Positions 32,337 to 41,401 of a stretch of DNA of 64,000 nt are shown piece by piece. The notes under the pieces are model-generated. The model was not told where the DNA came from and did not search any database. It saw only the letters and a list, made by a program, of their open reading frames with translations. Source of the stretch: Bin34 sp963422415. GTDB taxonomy: Bacteria > Chloroflexota > Anaerolineae > Caldilineales > Caldilineaceae. The stretch covers positions 1 through 64,000 of the forward strand of contig OY729430.1 in assembly GCA_963422415.1 (NCBI GenBank), in the 5' to 3' direction. Each line of letters opens with the position of its first letter. Position 1 is the stretch's first letter. The translations under genes were made by a program, and so were the position numbers.

Positions 32337-34094
32337 ATGAAAAGAAGGATTGGCGCTTTCTGGCTGCCATCGATGCTGATGTTGTCCTTGGCGATCGTGG
32401 TGGGTTGCACCGCCGCCGCTCCGCCCGCGGCGGAAGTCGAAGAAATGGAACAGGTGGATGTAAAGCCCGAAGTGGACATCAGCGTCGAGGAAGCGAGCGT
32501 GGACGGTGACATGTGGTACACCGCAACGGACTTGGAAAACCCGTGGATCAATGTGTGCACGGAAACCGCCCCCACTCAGGGCGGGGACGTGACGCTGGCC
32601 TTTGCCGATTCGGCCATGCGGGGACAGAATTGGCTGTCGCGTTCCTCGACCAACGAGGGCTTCGTCTTTAGTCAGCTGGTGGACTTGGAAATGGATGCCC
32701 AGACCATTGCACCCGACGTGGCGGAAAGCTGGGAGACCTCCGACGATGGCTTGGTCTTTACCTACCATCTGCGGGATGACGTCAAGTGGCACGACGGGGA
32801 ACTGTTGATGGCGGATGACGTCAAGTTCACCATTGAGATGTTCTGGCATCCCGACACCAATATTCCTACCCGCACTACCTTGCCCCTCTTCGCGATTGCC
32901 GGCGTGGACGAGTTCGCCAATGGCGACGCGGATGAAATCACCGGTGTGAAGGTCATTGACGACTTTACCGTGGAAATCACGTTGTCCACTCCCCGCGCAG
33001 ACTTTTTCTACGGCATGGGAGGACTGAATCTGTTCCCCAAGCACGTGTGGGAGGGCATTCCGTATGCCGAAATGCAGGGTTCCGACCTAGCGCGTGAGGG
33101 CATCATCGGATCCGGTCCATTCAAGATGAGTGAATTTGTGCCAGATCAGTACTACATTCTGGAAGCCCACGAAGACTATTTCATGGGTCCTCCCCACTTG
33201 GATCGCCTCATCTTCCGCATTGGCCTGACTCAGGTCGCCACTTGGCTGCCAGGTCTGGAAGCCGGTGAAATTCATGTTGGCAACATGGTGAATGGACCCG
33301 ACCGCGAGCGAGTCGAGCGTGACGAAAGCCTGACCGTGGTGGGCGGGCCTCTGCCCGGGGCCATGTCCATCTGGCCCAATCACACGCGCCTAGCCGACAA
33401 GCGGCTGCGGCAAGCGCTGGTATATGCCGTGGATCGCCAGGCAATTGCGACCAGCATCTATGGTCCGGGCCAGGCACTGGCCTATGACTACACGGCCGTG
33501 GACCCCTCCGCGACCTGGATCAGTCCGAACGTGCCGCAATACGACTATGATCCCGACAAGGCCCGCGCCCTGCTGGAAGAGGCAGGATGGGATCCCACCC
33601 ACGAACTCGATTTCATTACCTATTATCAGTCTGAACTTGACCAGCGGGTTGTGGCTGCCATGCAGCAGTTCTGGGCCGACGTAGGGATCAAGGTGAATGT
33701 ATTGCACATGGACGGTCCCACTTTCGTCACACGCTTCTATGAAGAGCCGGACTTCGATCTTGGCTACGGCTGCTGCGGCGTGGCCCTGCCCTTCGAGTAT
33801 CCACGCTACTCCTGCGGCAACCTGCCGCCAGCCGGCTTCAACGGTTCGCAGTATTGCAACGCCGAGGTGGATAAGATGGTGACCCAGTCTCTCGTCGAAC
33901 CGGATCCGGCCACCCGCCAGACCATGTGGCATGAGATCAGCGAGATCACAAACGATGAACTCCTGCATCTGACCATGTTTCAGCAGGATCGGCGTCATGC
34001 CATCAACCAGAATGTCTGCAATTACCAGTTCCGACAGTGGACCAACATTGTGTGGCCAGAACGAAGTCCCCACACCTGGTATCTGGCGGAATAG
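32337..34094 (+). CDS. Family-5 solute-binding lipoprotein of a peptide/sugar ABC transporter
   Basis: A 585-residue lipoprotein. The signal peptide ends SLAIVVGCTAAAPPAAEVEE (lipobox Cys about residue 24), followed by an Ala/Pro/Glu linker typical of Chloroflexota binding proteins. SBP_bac_5 motifs are clear: APDVAESWETSDDGLVFTYH, LRDDVKWHDGELLMADDVKF and DKRLRQALVYAVDRQAIATS. It has an AAGGAG ribosome site seven bases before the ATG at 32337; a longer frame from 32109 is not supported. It precedes two permease genes, with a hairpin in the gap that would favour higher expression of this gene. Confidence 0.93.
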   Translation: MKRRIGAFWLPSMLMLSLAIVVGCTAAAPPAAEVEEMEQVDVKPEVDISVEEASVDGDMWYTATDLENPWINVCTETAPTQGGDVTLAFADSAMRGQNWLSRSSTNEGFVFSQLVDLEMDAQTIAPDVAESWETSDDGLVFTYHLRDDVKWHDGELLMADDVKFTIEMFWHPDTNIPTRTTLPLFAIAGVDEFANGDADEITGVKVIDDFTVEITLSTPRADFFYGMGGLNLFPKHVWEGIPYAEMQGSDLAREGIIGSGPFKMSEFVPDQYYILEAHEDYFMGPPHLDRLIFRIGLTQVATWLPGLEAGEIHVGNMVNGPDRERVERDESLTVVGGPLPGAMSIWPNHTRLADKRLRQALVYAVDRQAIATSIYGPGQALAYDYTAVDPSATWISPNVPQYDYDPDKARALLEEAGWDPTHELDFITYYQSELDQRVVAAMQQFWADVGIKVNVLHMDGPTFVTRFYEEPDFDLGYGCCGVALPFEYPRYSCGNLPPAGFNGSQYCNAEVDKMVTQSLVEPDPATRQTMWHEISEITNDELLHLTMFQQDRRHAINQNVCNYQFRQWTNIVWPERSPHTWYLAE

Positions 34095-34122
34095 ACTTGA
34101 GTGACACCCCCATGGCGGGGAT

Positions 34123-34152
34123 GCGAGACCCGGACTCGAGACCCGGGTCTCG
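34123..34152. promoter_or_regulatory. Intercistronic hairpin between binding protein and permease
   Basis: GCGAGACCC (34123-34131) pairs with GGGTCTCGC (34144-34152), with a 12-base loop, in the 166-base gap between the solute-binding gene and the first permease. No T-run follows. Hairpins here often stabilise the upstream message or attenuate read-through into the permeases. Confidence 0.5.
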
Positions 34153-34260
34153 CCCTTGGCGCTTCCTGAGCGCGAAATGGGGTGGGGATGCCGCCCGCGA
34201 TCAGGCTCGCTGCCGCTTCATGGCATCCCATTTCCCGATGTTGGTCCTCAATTGGACTGA

Positions 34261-35241
34261 GTGCGCGTGAACCGATACATCCTGCGGCGCGTTCTGCATT
34301 CTCTCCCCGTTCTTTTGGGAATCACGATCATCACCTTTGTCTTTACCGAACTGGCTCCCGGAGACGCCGTGTCGTCCATGATTCTCTCCCAGCAGGAAGG
34401 GCTAACCAGCGAACTCGACATTGCCACGATGCGGGCCGCCTACGGCTTGGACCAACCGCCGCCGGTGCGGTACCTGCAGTGGATGGCCGGTCTGTTTCAA
34501 GGCAATCTGGGGGTACGGATCCGCAGTCGTGTGCCCGTGACGGAAGAAATCGGCCGCCGTCTGCCTGCGACCGTGCAGCTCATGGTAACGGCGATGATCA
34601 TTTCGCTGGTTCTCGGGATTCCCCTCGGCACCCTGTCCGCCCTGCGGCAATATTCCCGCCTGGACTATACCTTGACCACCTTCGTGTTCATTGGCATTTC
34701 CGTGCCGGGTTTCTTCGCGGCGCTGGCCGTCATCTATCTGTTTGCCGTAAAACTGAACTGGTTGCCGACAGGAGGGTACTCCACGCCGGGCGAGGAGTTC
34801 GGATTCTGGGGCGTGATTCGGGATCAGGCCAGACACATCCTGTTGCCGGGCATGGTGCTGGGCATCGAGAGCACCGCCGCCATCATGCGCTATACGCGTT
34901 CCAGCATGCTGGAAGTGATCCGCTTGGACTACATGCTCACGGCGCGGGCCAAGGGATTGCAGGCGTATGTCGTTGTCGTGCACCATGGCCTGCGCAATGC
35001 CCTGTTGCCCGTCCTGACCATTCTGGGGTTGCGGTTGCCGGATCTGTTTGGGGGGGCCATCATCATCGAGACCATTTTCAACTGGCCGGGCATGGGGCTG
35101 TTGTACATGGATGGAGTCACCACCCGGGACTACCCCTTGATCATGGGCTTGGTCTTGATCTCGGCCTTTCTGATCGTCGTGAGCAATCTGGTGACCGACA
35201 TCACCTATGCCGTGGCCGATCCACGCATCCGCTATGAGTGA
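34261..35241 (+). CDS. ABC transporter permease, DppB/OppB family
   Basis: A 326-residue inner-membrane permease. The N-terminus RYILRRVLHSLPVLLGITIITFV is the family hallmark. The EAA coupling loop reads YMLTARAKGLQAYVVVVHHGLRNALLPVLT, and about six transmembrane segments are visible. Start is GTG at 34261, or an in-frame GTG at 34267. It overlaps the second permease by eight bases (ATG at 35234 inside it). Partner of the binding protein upstream. Confidence 0.93.
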   Translation: MRVNRYILRRVLHSLPVLLGITIITFVFTELAPGDAVSSMILSQQEGLTSELDIATMRAAYGLDQPPPVRYLQWMAGLFQGNLGVRIRSRVPVTEEIGRRLPATVQLMVTAMIISLVLGIPLGTLSALRQYSRLDYTLTTFVFIGISVPGFFAALAVIYLFAVKLNWLPTGGYSTPGEEFGFWGVIRDQARHILLPGMVLGIESTAAIMRYTRSSMLEVIRLDYMLTARAKGLQAYVVVVHHGLRNALLPVLTILGLRLPDLFGGAIIIETIFNWPGMGLLYMDGVTTRDYPLIMGLVLISAFLIVVSNLVTDITYAVADPRIRYE

Positions 35242-36166
35242 TTCCGAGCCTGCCACGACATTCACCGACACCGCGCCGCCGCTGGCGGCAGGCTTGGCTG
35301 CAACCCAGCACGTCGACTCGCCGCGGCGGCGGGCTCTCCGACGTTTCCTTAGTCATCGGCTGGCCGTGGGCAGCGTAGCCTTCATTCTGCTCATGAGCGC
35401 GCTGATATTCCCTCTGGCGTCCATCGTGGCGCCTATCCATCCCCACAAGATCGACCTTCAGGAAGTCGGACAGGGTCCGAGTCTCCGGCATCTCATGGGC
35501 ACGGACCTGACGGGGCGCGATGTCTGGAGCCGTCTCGTCTATGGGGGCCGGGTCTCCATTTCCGTGGGGCTGGTGGCGGTCCTCCTCTATACCTCGATCG
35601 GCGTGGTGATAGGATGCCTCTCCGGCTATCTGGGTGGTTCGGTGGATGCCCTGCTCATGCGCATCACGGATACCGTGATGGCGTTTCCCGTCATCGTGAT
35701 CCTGATCAGCGTGGTGGCGATCATAGGGCCGGGCCTGTTCAATTCCATGCTGGCCATCGGCTTCATTGGCTGGACCGGCATCGCCCGCCTGACCCGTGGA
35801 CAGATCCTGTCCGTGCGCGAAATGGATTTCGTGCTGGCGGCACAATCCGTGGGAGTGCCCCACCTCCTGATCCTGATACGGCATGTGCTGCCCTCCATCA
35901 TCGCCCCCGTCACGGTGGCCGCCAGCTTTGGCATGGCGGGGGCCATCTTGACGGAAGCAGCCCTGAGTTTCCTGGGGTTGGGAGTCCAAATCCCGATACC
36001 CAGCTGGGGCAACATGCTCAATCAGGCCCAGTCAATTGAGATCATTGAAAAGTATGTCTGGCTTTGGATCCCTCCCGGATTGCTCATCAGCATTACGGTG
36101 TTGTCCGTGAATTTCATCGGCGATGGACTGCGGGACGCCCTGGATCCACGCATGACCCTTGACTGA
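35234..36166 (+). CDS. ABC transporter permease, DppC/OppC family
   Basis: A 310-residue permease. After a polar N-terminus comes RFLSHRLAVGSVAFILLMSALIF, then the family motif HLMGTDLTGRDVWSRLVYGGRVSISVGL. The coupling loop is DFVLAAQSVGVPHLLILIRHVLPSIIAPV. The ATG at 35234 lies within the end of the first permease gene; an ATG at 35207 is less likely. No DppD/DppF ATPase follows; the next gene is an MDR dehydrogenase, so the ATPases must be encoded elsewhere. Confidence 0.93.
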   Translation: MSDSEPATTFTDTAPPLAAGLAATQHVDSPRRRALRRFLSHRLAVGSVAFILLMSALIFPLASIVAPIHPHKIDLQEVGQGPSLRHLMGTDLTGRDVWSRLVYGGRVSISVGLVAVLLYTSIGVVIGCLSGYLGGSVDALLMRITDTVMAFPVIVILISVVAIIGPGLFNSMLAIGFIGWTGIARLTRGQILSVREMDFVLAAQSVGVPHLLILIRHVLPSIIAPVTVAASFGMAGAILTEAALSFLGLGVQIPIPSWGNMLNQAQSIEIIEKYVWLWIPPGLLISITVLSVNFIGDGLRDALDPRMTLD

Positions 36167-36260
36167 CGGCCGGTCGAGGGAAAGGCCCTGCCCGGTTGAA
36201 CCCGGAGAGACTTGGAGATCACGAGGGAAGGCGGGACTGGAGAAAAGGAACAACAGGATC

Positions 36261-37337
36261 ATGGAAGGCAAACGGCTGGCACTGGACGCGCAAGGCGCGG
36301 TGCACATTGAATCATTTGCGGTGGAGCCGCCGACAGACCACCAAATCGTGGTGCGGGTCGTCTGCAGCCAGATCAGCGCCGGGAGCGAGATGAACGCCCT
36401 GCGCCAACGGCGACGAATTCCGGGCGCGACTGGGCCGGGCGCCGCACGTACGCTGGGATATACCACAGTGGGGCGGGTGTGTGCCCGGGGCGCTGCGGTC
36501 ACCGAATGGGAGGTGGGCGACCGGGTCCTCTGCTTTGGTTCCCATGGATCTCATTGGACCGTCACGCTGGAGGGAGATGGAGCGGGAGGAGATCTCATTC
36601 CCAATCAGAATCTGGTGGAAAGGGCACCCGAGACCCTGGCGGACACGGAAGTGGCTTTCGCGGTGCTGGGAGACGTGGCGCTCCATGGAGTGCGCCGCGC
36701 GGAAATCCAGATTGGGGAATCCGTGGCCGTGCATGGTCTGGGCACGGTGGGTCTTCTCGTCCTGCAGTTGGCGCGCCGCGCCGGGGCCTATCCCGTGATC
36801 GGTGTCGATGTGGCGGATGCACGGCTGGCACTGGCCCAGGAACTGGGCGCCTCGCATGTGATCAACGCGACGCGTGAGGACACGGTGACTACGATCCATG
36901 ACCTTACCCGGTTGCCGCGTACATGGACAGGATGGCTGCCCCATGTGATCCCCGGTACAGGAGCCGAAGTGCAAATCCAAGCCTCCTCCAACATCCAGAC
37001 GTATCGTGCCATGCTGGAGGTGGCGGCAGACCGCGGACGCTTAGTCATGGTGGGGGCGGCTCAGCACGAGGTGGAAATTGGAGCACATGAACTGTTGCGC
37101 CGCGAGTTGACCCTGCGGGGTTCCTATCAGACTGGCCAGCTGGAGCCGCACCCGTACTGGCCTTGGACCCGCGCGCGCAACCGCGCCGTCATTTGGGACA
37201 TGATTGCCCGCGGCGATCTGCAGGTGCAGCCCTTAATCAGCCATGTGGTCCCCTACACGGACGCCGCAGTGATATATCGGATGATCGAACAAGGTCGCGA
37301 AGGCGACTGGCTCAGCGTCTTCTTCACTTGGGAATGA
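36261..37337 (+). CDS. Medium-chain dehydrogenase/reductase (zinc-less, sugar or threonine dehydrogenase-like)
   Basis: A 358-residue MDR protein. The GroES-like N-terminal half has VVCSQISAGSEMNALRQ where zinc enzymes have CGICGSD; the catalytic-zinc Cys and the four structural-zinc Cys are not evident. The Rossmann motif VAVHGLGTVGLLVLQLARRAGA is intact. Start MEGKRLALDAQG at 36261 follows an AAAGGAACAACAGGA stretch; an earlier ATG at 36159 overlaps the permease end and adds unrelated residues. It follows the ABC permeases by 94 bases and may act on the imported substrate. Confidence 0.85.
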   Translation: MEGKRLALDAQGAVHIESFAVEPPTDHQIVVRVVCSQISAGSEMNALRQRRRIPGATGPGAARTLGYTTVGRVCARGAAVTEWEVGDRVLCFGSHGSHWTVTLEGDGAGGDLIPNQNLVERAPETLADTEVAFAVLGDVALHGVRRAEIQIGESVAVHGLGTVGLLVLQLARRAGAYPVIGVDVADARLALAQELGASHVINATREDTVTTIHDLTRLPRTWTGWLPHVIPGTGAEVQIQASSNIQTYRAMLEVAADRGRLVMVGAAQHEVEIGAHELLRRELTLRGSYQTGQLEPHPYWPWTRARNRAVIWDMIARGDLQVQPLISHVVPYTDAAVIYRMIEQGREGDWLSVFFTWE

Positions 37338-37538
37338 GATCGTTGCAATCCGGCCAGCGGTTCCCGCGGCCGGAATGGGGTATCCGCTTTTCCACAGGGA
37401 TGCCAAGCCCCGCGCCCACGAGCCCGCCCTTTAGGTGTGCACAGGCAGAGGGGCCACCGCAGGCACATCTTCCAAAACGACACGCGATGATGCGCACGTG
37501 CCCCTGTACATGAGAAATCGGAACATGTCCCCGAGACC

Positions 37539-38468
37539 CTACAACGCGGCCACGGAATTTTCCAAGGTGCCCAACTCCGCGATTTCGCCTCTGATGCGAT
37601 CTCCGGGCTGCAGTTTCAGCTTCTTGGAGTGGCCGACGCCCGCCGGAGTGCCCATGCTGACAATGTCGCCGGGTTCGACCGTCACGAATTGCGTGATGAA
37701 GGCCAGCGCCTCGGCCGGTGAAAAGATCATCTGACCCGAACTGGCATCCTGTTGCAGTTCGTCGTTCAGGTACAACCTCATGCGGAGGCGGGCAGGATCC
37801 GCAATCTCGTCCGCGGTCGTGATCCAAGGTCCCATGGGACCAAAGGTGTCCAGCCACTTGCCCACCAACCAGTCAAAGTATGAGTCGCCTTCCTGCATGG
37901 GCAATTCATCCCGAAAGGTCAACTCGCGGGCGGAAATGTCATTGAAAATGGTATAGCCGACGATGGCGTCCTGAGCCTCGGCCACCGAGAAATCGCGTCC
38001 TGTGCGACCGACGACGATGGCCAATTCCAATTCCCAGTCGGCAAACTTCGTGGAATCGGGAATCCGAATGACACCTCCTGTTCCAATCACCGCGCTACAG
38101 GGCTTCGTAAAGAAGTGCGGTGTCATCTTTTCCTTGCCCGCGAAGGTGCCGCCGCCTTCCAGAATGTGGTCCGCGAAGTTTCCCGCCAAGCACATCAGTT
38201 TTCCGGGGCAGGGCAAGGGCGCCATCAGGGTTGTGTCGTCCAGAGGCTGTGTGAGGTCCCCCGATCCTTGGGCCAAGGCCCACGTCACCGCCTCCTGTGC
38301 TGCCGCAAGGCCAGGTGGGCCCGCTGCGAGCAACGATTGCACGGTGGCCGCCGCCGCCGGATCCCCCATGCCGCTCTGCTGCAAGGCCGCCGCGAGATCG
38401 ATGACGGTGTTGCCGACGACCGCTCCGGTGCGGGGGACGTCTCCATTGACATATGTTGCTAGTTTCAT
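37539..38468 (-). CDS. Fumarylacetoacetate hydrolase (FAH) family protein
   Basis: A 309-residue FAH-fold enzyme. Metal-binding motifs: ADWELELAIVVGR (Glu ligand pair), YTIFNDISARELTFRDE (Asp ligand) and GDIVSMGTPAGVGHSKK near the C-terminus. The N-terminal lead KLATYVNGDVPRTGAVVGNTVIDL is typical of bacterial members that hydrolyse or decarboxylate 2,4-dioxo acids, including diketo-deoxy-sugar acids. Start MKLATYVNGD (38468) has a purine-rich site; the frame extends upstream without support. The neighbours are a VOC protein and Gfo/Idh/MocA genes on the same strand. Confidence 0.9.
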   Translation of the reverse strand: MKLATYVNGDVPRTGAVVGNTVIDLAAALQQSGMGDPAAAATVQSLLAAGPPGLAAAQEAVTWALAQGSGDLTQPLDDTTLMAPLPCPGKLMCLAGNFADHILEGGGTFAGKEKMTPHFFTKPCSAVIGTGGVIRIPDSTKFADWELELAIVVGRTGRDFSVAEAQDAIVGYTIFNDISARELTFRDELPMQEGDSYFDWLVGKWLDTFGPMGPWITTADEIADPARLRMRLYLNDELQQDASSGQMIFSPAEALAFITQFVTVEPGDIVSMGTPAGVGHSKKLKLQPGDRIRGEIAELGTLENSVAAL

Positions 38469-38620
38469 GCTGTACCTGCTTCCTTGGTGAAGGGATTCGA
38501 GAGAGTTTGGAACAATGTCCCTGGTTTTGAACCGGGCTACCCATGATGTGGGCAGGGTCCCTTCAGGACGACACCCGATCGATTCAGTCCTGCCTTGTCC
38601 ATGCGTCAAGTGCACGGGGT

Positions 38621-39037
38621 TCAGGGCAACGTGACACCTGGCCATTGTTGTGGGTTGGCCGTGACATCCACCACAATGCCGTCTGGATCATGCACCTTGA
38701 AGGACCCTTGGGGCGGATTCTGCGGATCATAGGGACGACCATCGCCCACGTCGTCCAGAATTTCGTGGAATCCCAGATCCACAAAGCGTTGCAGGGCCTG
38801 CTGCAAGTTCGGCACGATGACGCCAATGTGCAAGTAGTCCAGCATGCCGCCTACATGGTCGGGCCGTGCAGGTCCCATGTGCTGGAAGACGGTATAGTTG
38901 TGATATCCATCAGTCAGCAGACAAGAGCCGTCCGAGGCCGACACGACGGACAATCCCAGCGCGTCGCGCCAGAAGCGGAGGCTCCGCTCCAGATCCGTGG
39001 CCCGTACGCCTACGTGAATCAAAGTCGAATTCGTCAT
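38621..39037 (-). CDS. VOC-superfamily (glyoxalase/dioxygenase-like) protein
   Basis: A 138-residue protein with the paired beta-alpha-beta-beta-beta modules of the vicinal oxygen chelate fold: LIHVGVRATDLERSLRFWRDALGL in the first half, LDYLHIGVIVPNLQQALQRFVDLGF in the second. Metal-ligand candidates are His in IHVGV, His in LHIGV and Asp/Glu in VHDPDGIVVDV. The reaction is not assignable. It is on the minus strand 79 bases downstream of a Gfo/Idh/MocA gene, and upstream of the FAH gene. Confidence 0.87.
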   Translation of the reverse strand: MTNSTLIHVGVRATDLERSLRFWRDALGLSVVSASDGSCLLTDGYHNYTVFQHMGPARPDHVGGMLDYLHIGVIVPNLQQALQRFVDLGFHEILDDVGDGRPYDPQNPPQGSFKVHDPDGIVVDVTANPQQWPGVTLP

Positions 39038-39116
39038 GACGTGCGCGTTCCCCTTGGTTCCTTGACATTGCCTTCGGATGGGTGCCCATCCGAACCTTGT
39101 ATCCCAATTGAGAGGT

Positions 39117-40178
39117 TCAAACCGCAATTCTACGTCCGGTGCGGCTTGATTCATAGGCGGCCTCCACGACGCGTGCGACGCGCAGGGCATCGGCGCCGGA
39201 CGCAGGCGGCGTCCCCTGTCCCTGGGCGGCTTGCAGGAAATCCCGCATAAAGTTCTCGCCCCAGACGGCCCCATACGCCGGGGACTGCCCCAGGGTGTAG
39301 TCGAAGGTCCGCCGCGGGGCGCTGGCCCAGGATGCATGGGTGGTTTCAACCTGCAGGGTGACGGGGAGGAAGTCGGTGGACCAGTGCATACGGCCCTGCT
39401 GTCCATTGAAGCCCATGTAGTTGTCGTAGGTGGGAGTGTCGCCGTAGCGCGTCCCCTTGAGCGCCATCGTGTAGCCCACGTGCATCGTGCCCACGGCTCC
39501 CGACCGAAACCGCAGCGCCAGCGCCGCCACATCCTCGACATCGATCGCGGCACCGCCGAGGACAGCGACTTCCGCGGACACCGCGACAATGTCGTCGTCG
39601 GCAATGTAGTGCATTAGATCAATGTAGTGGCATCCCAGCCACGCCAGCATGCCCCCACCCGCGTTGGCGTGTTGGAACAGCCACGGGGTAGAGAGGCGAT
39701 GTTGCACCTGAGTGGTCAACTGTCGGATTTCCACGGTCATCAGGTCTCCCAGCAGACCCTGTCGACAGCAGGCCCTAGCTTGCTGCACCAAGGGATGATA
39801 GCGATTCTGGTAGCAGACGCCCAACTGTACCCGATGTCTCGCCGCGGTAGCCACTAGGGCAGCGGTCTCTTCCACGGTGCGGGCCATCGGCTTCTCTGCC
39901 ATGAGATGAATGCCCGCTTCCAGCAGGCGCGTAAAGACAGTGGGTTTCATATCCGTGCGGAGAGTGGCCACGGCCAGAAGGATGTCTTCCCGATCCAACA
40001 GCTGATCCAAATCCGTATAGACGGCCGTCACCTTGTCCTGCCGCGCCCAAGACCCGGTGGCCAAGGCGTTCTCGGCGCCCCAGAGGATAATGCCTTCGAT
40101 TTCTGGCAGGGCCTGCAACGTACGCAAATGGGCCTCAAAATGTGGCTCGCCCACTCCGAGCAGGGCAACTTGGGTCAT
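39117..40178 (-). CDS. Gfo/Idh/MocA family oxidoreductase
   Basis: A 353-residue NAD(P)-dependent oxidoreductase. The Rossmann start is VALLGVGEPHFEAHLRTLQAL; the family motif IHLMAEKPMARTVEETAALV carries the EKP lysine; the substrate domain includes GVCYQNRYHPLVQQAR and GGGMLAWLGCHYIDLMHYI (Asp and His of the active site). The ATG at 40178 has an AAGGAG site; the frame extends to 40550 without support. Followed on the same strand by VOC and FAH genes, forming a likely carbohydrate catabolic operon. Confidence 0.9.
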   Translation of the reverse strand: MTQVALLGVGEPHFEAHLRTLQALPEIEGIILWGAENALATGSWARQDKVTAVYTDLDQLLDREDILLAVATLRTDMKPTVFTRLLEAGIHLMAEKPMARTVEETAALVATAARHRVQLGVCYQNRYHPLVQQARACCRQGLLGDLMTVEIRQLTTQVQHRLSTPWLFQHANAGGGMLAWLGCHYIDLMHYIADDDIVAVSAEVAVLGGAAIDVEDVAALALRFRSGAVGTMHVGYTMALKGTRYGDTPTYDNYMGFNGQQGRMHWSTDFLPVTLQVETTHASWASAPRRTFDYTLGQSPAYGAVWGENFMRDFLQAAQGQGTPPASGADALRVARVVEAAYESSRTGRRIAV

Positions 40179-40328
40179 GGAGCGCTCCTTGGTATGGTGG
40201 CGAGGGTGCAAGTGCGAGGACGCGGGCAAGGCCATGGCAATTCTTGATCCGCATCCAGGTCCCTTGCGAGAACCTACAGTTCCCCTCTTGGGATCCCCAT
40301 GATCCTCTACAATGCGTCCTGCACCAAA

Positions 40329-40344
40329 CCCATGGGCCCATGGG
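40329..40344. repeat. Double palindrome CCCATGGG x2
   Basis: CCCATGGGCCCATGGG is a perfect 16-base palindrome built of two adjacent CCCATGGG units. It sits one base beyond the stop of the upstream Gfo/Idh/MocA gene, in the gap before the next one. It could be a terminator-like hairpin or an operator. Confidence 0.4.
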
Positions 40345-40345
40345 C

Positions 40346-41401
40346 CTACCCCAGGGGCAGATTCACGCGGACATTGCCCTGAGTGTGCGATTGCAGAATG
40401 GCCAACATGATGTCCAGCGTCTTGCGCGCCTCGCGCCCACCGGAAACGAGTGGGCCCCCGTGTTCCAGCACATGCACCAGTTCCGCCACCGCCCCGGCCT
40501 GGTGGGTCAAGACGAAGTCCTGAATCGGCACCATGTCCATGTAGGACCATTCCGTGTGGCCGGCGCTGCGGATCACGGTGGCGCGTCGATCGGAAATCTC
40601 GATGCGGGCATCGTCACAGATCAGCTCGAATTGAGAGCCGGTGAAATCCGACTTGACACTGTTGAAGTATGCCTGCACGCCATTGGCGAAATGAATGTAG
40701 GCGTTGGCCGCCGGATCGGTATCGGGATCGTGACCGCCATCTCCCTTGTATTGGGTGAAATGTTCGAAGCCCGGCTCCATGACGGCAAAGAGCCAGTCGG
40801 GATCGGATTCGGCGAAGAAACAGATCATGTCAATCATGTGGGTGCCGTTCCGGAACAGCATGGCACGCGGCCCGTACAGATTGGAGACGATGTTGCGGAG
40901 CGGCCCTACCGAACCGTCCCGGATCATCTCCCTGGTCATGTGGAAACTGTGGCTCCAGCGCCGGGTGTGCTCAACGGAAAGCAACACGTCGTGGGCCGAC
41001 GCCGCCGCGATCATGCGATCGGCGTCGGCCCGCACGGTAGCGATGGGTTTTTCACAGAGAACGGCTCGGGCGCTCCCCTGCGCGGCATGGACCGTGATGT
41101 CGGCATGTAGATGATCCGGGGTGACGACGCTGACGATGTCTGGCCGTTCCCGATCTAGCATCGCCTGATAGTCGGTGTAATAGCGCATGTCCGGCCAGAC
41201 ATCGTCCCAGAGGGCACGAAACTGATCCAGGGCTTCCCGGCGGATATCGCACACGCCGACCAAGTCGGTCCGCGGATGTTGTCGGTAGGCTGCCGCGTGC
41301 GAACGCGCCTTGCCCTCATACACCGGCAGGCCCGAGGTCTCCCTCGGGCGCGCGGCGCCGATGCCTGTCAGGCCGATGATGACGGATTTCAATCTGTGCA
41401 T
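40346..41401 (-). CDS. Gfo/Idh/MocA family oxidoreductase
   Basis: A 351-residue NAD(P)-dependent oxidoreductase. The Rossmann start is KSVIIGLTGIGAARPRETSG, then TDLVGVCDIRREALDQF. EKP is in RAVLCEKPIATVRADADRMI. The substrate domain has LLSVEHTRRWSHSFH and FRNGTHMIDMICFFAES. Start MHRLKSVIIG (41401); the open frame continues to 41518 without a better start. It is the third member of this family in the window and lies 167 bases upstream of the second on the same strand. Confidence 0.9.
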   Translation of the reverse strand: MHRLKSVIIGLTGIGAARPRETSGLPVYEGKARSHAAAYRQHPRTDLVGVCDIRREALDQFRALWDDVWPDMRYYTDYQAMLDRERPDIVSVVTPDHLHADITVHAAQGSARAVLCEKPIATVRADADRMIAAASAHDVLLSVEHTRRWSHSFHMTREMIRDGSVGPLRNIVSNLYGPRAMLFRNGTHMIDMICFFAESDPDWLFAVMEPGFEHFTQYKGDGGHDPDTDPAANAYIHFANGVQAYFNSVKSDFTGSQFELICDDARIEISDRRATVIRSAGHTEWSYMDMVPIQDFVLTHQAGAVAELVHVLEHGGPLVSGGREARKTLDIMLAILQSHTQGNVRVNLPLG

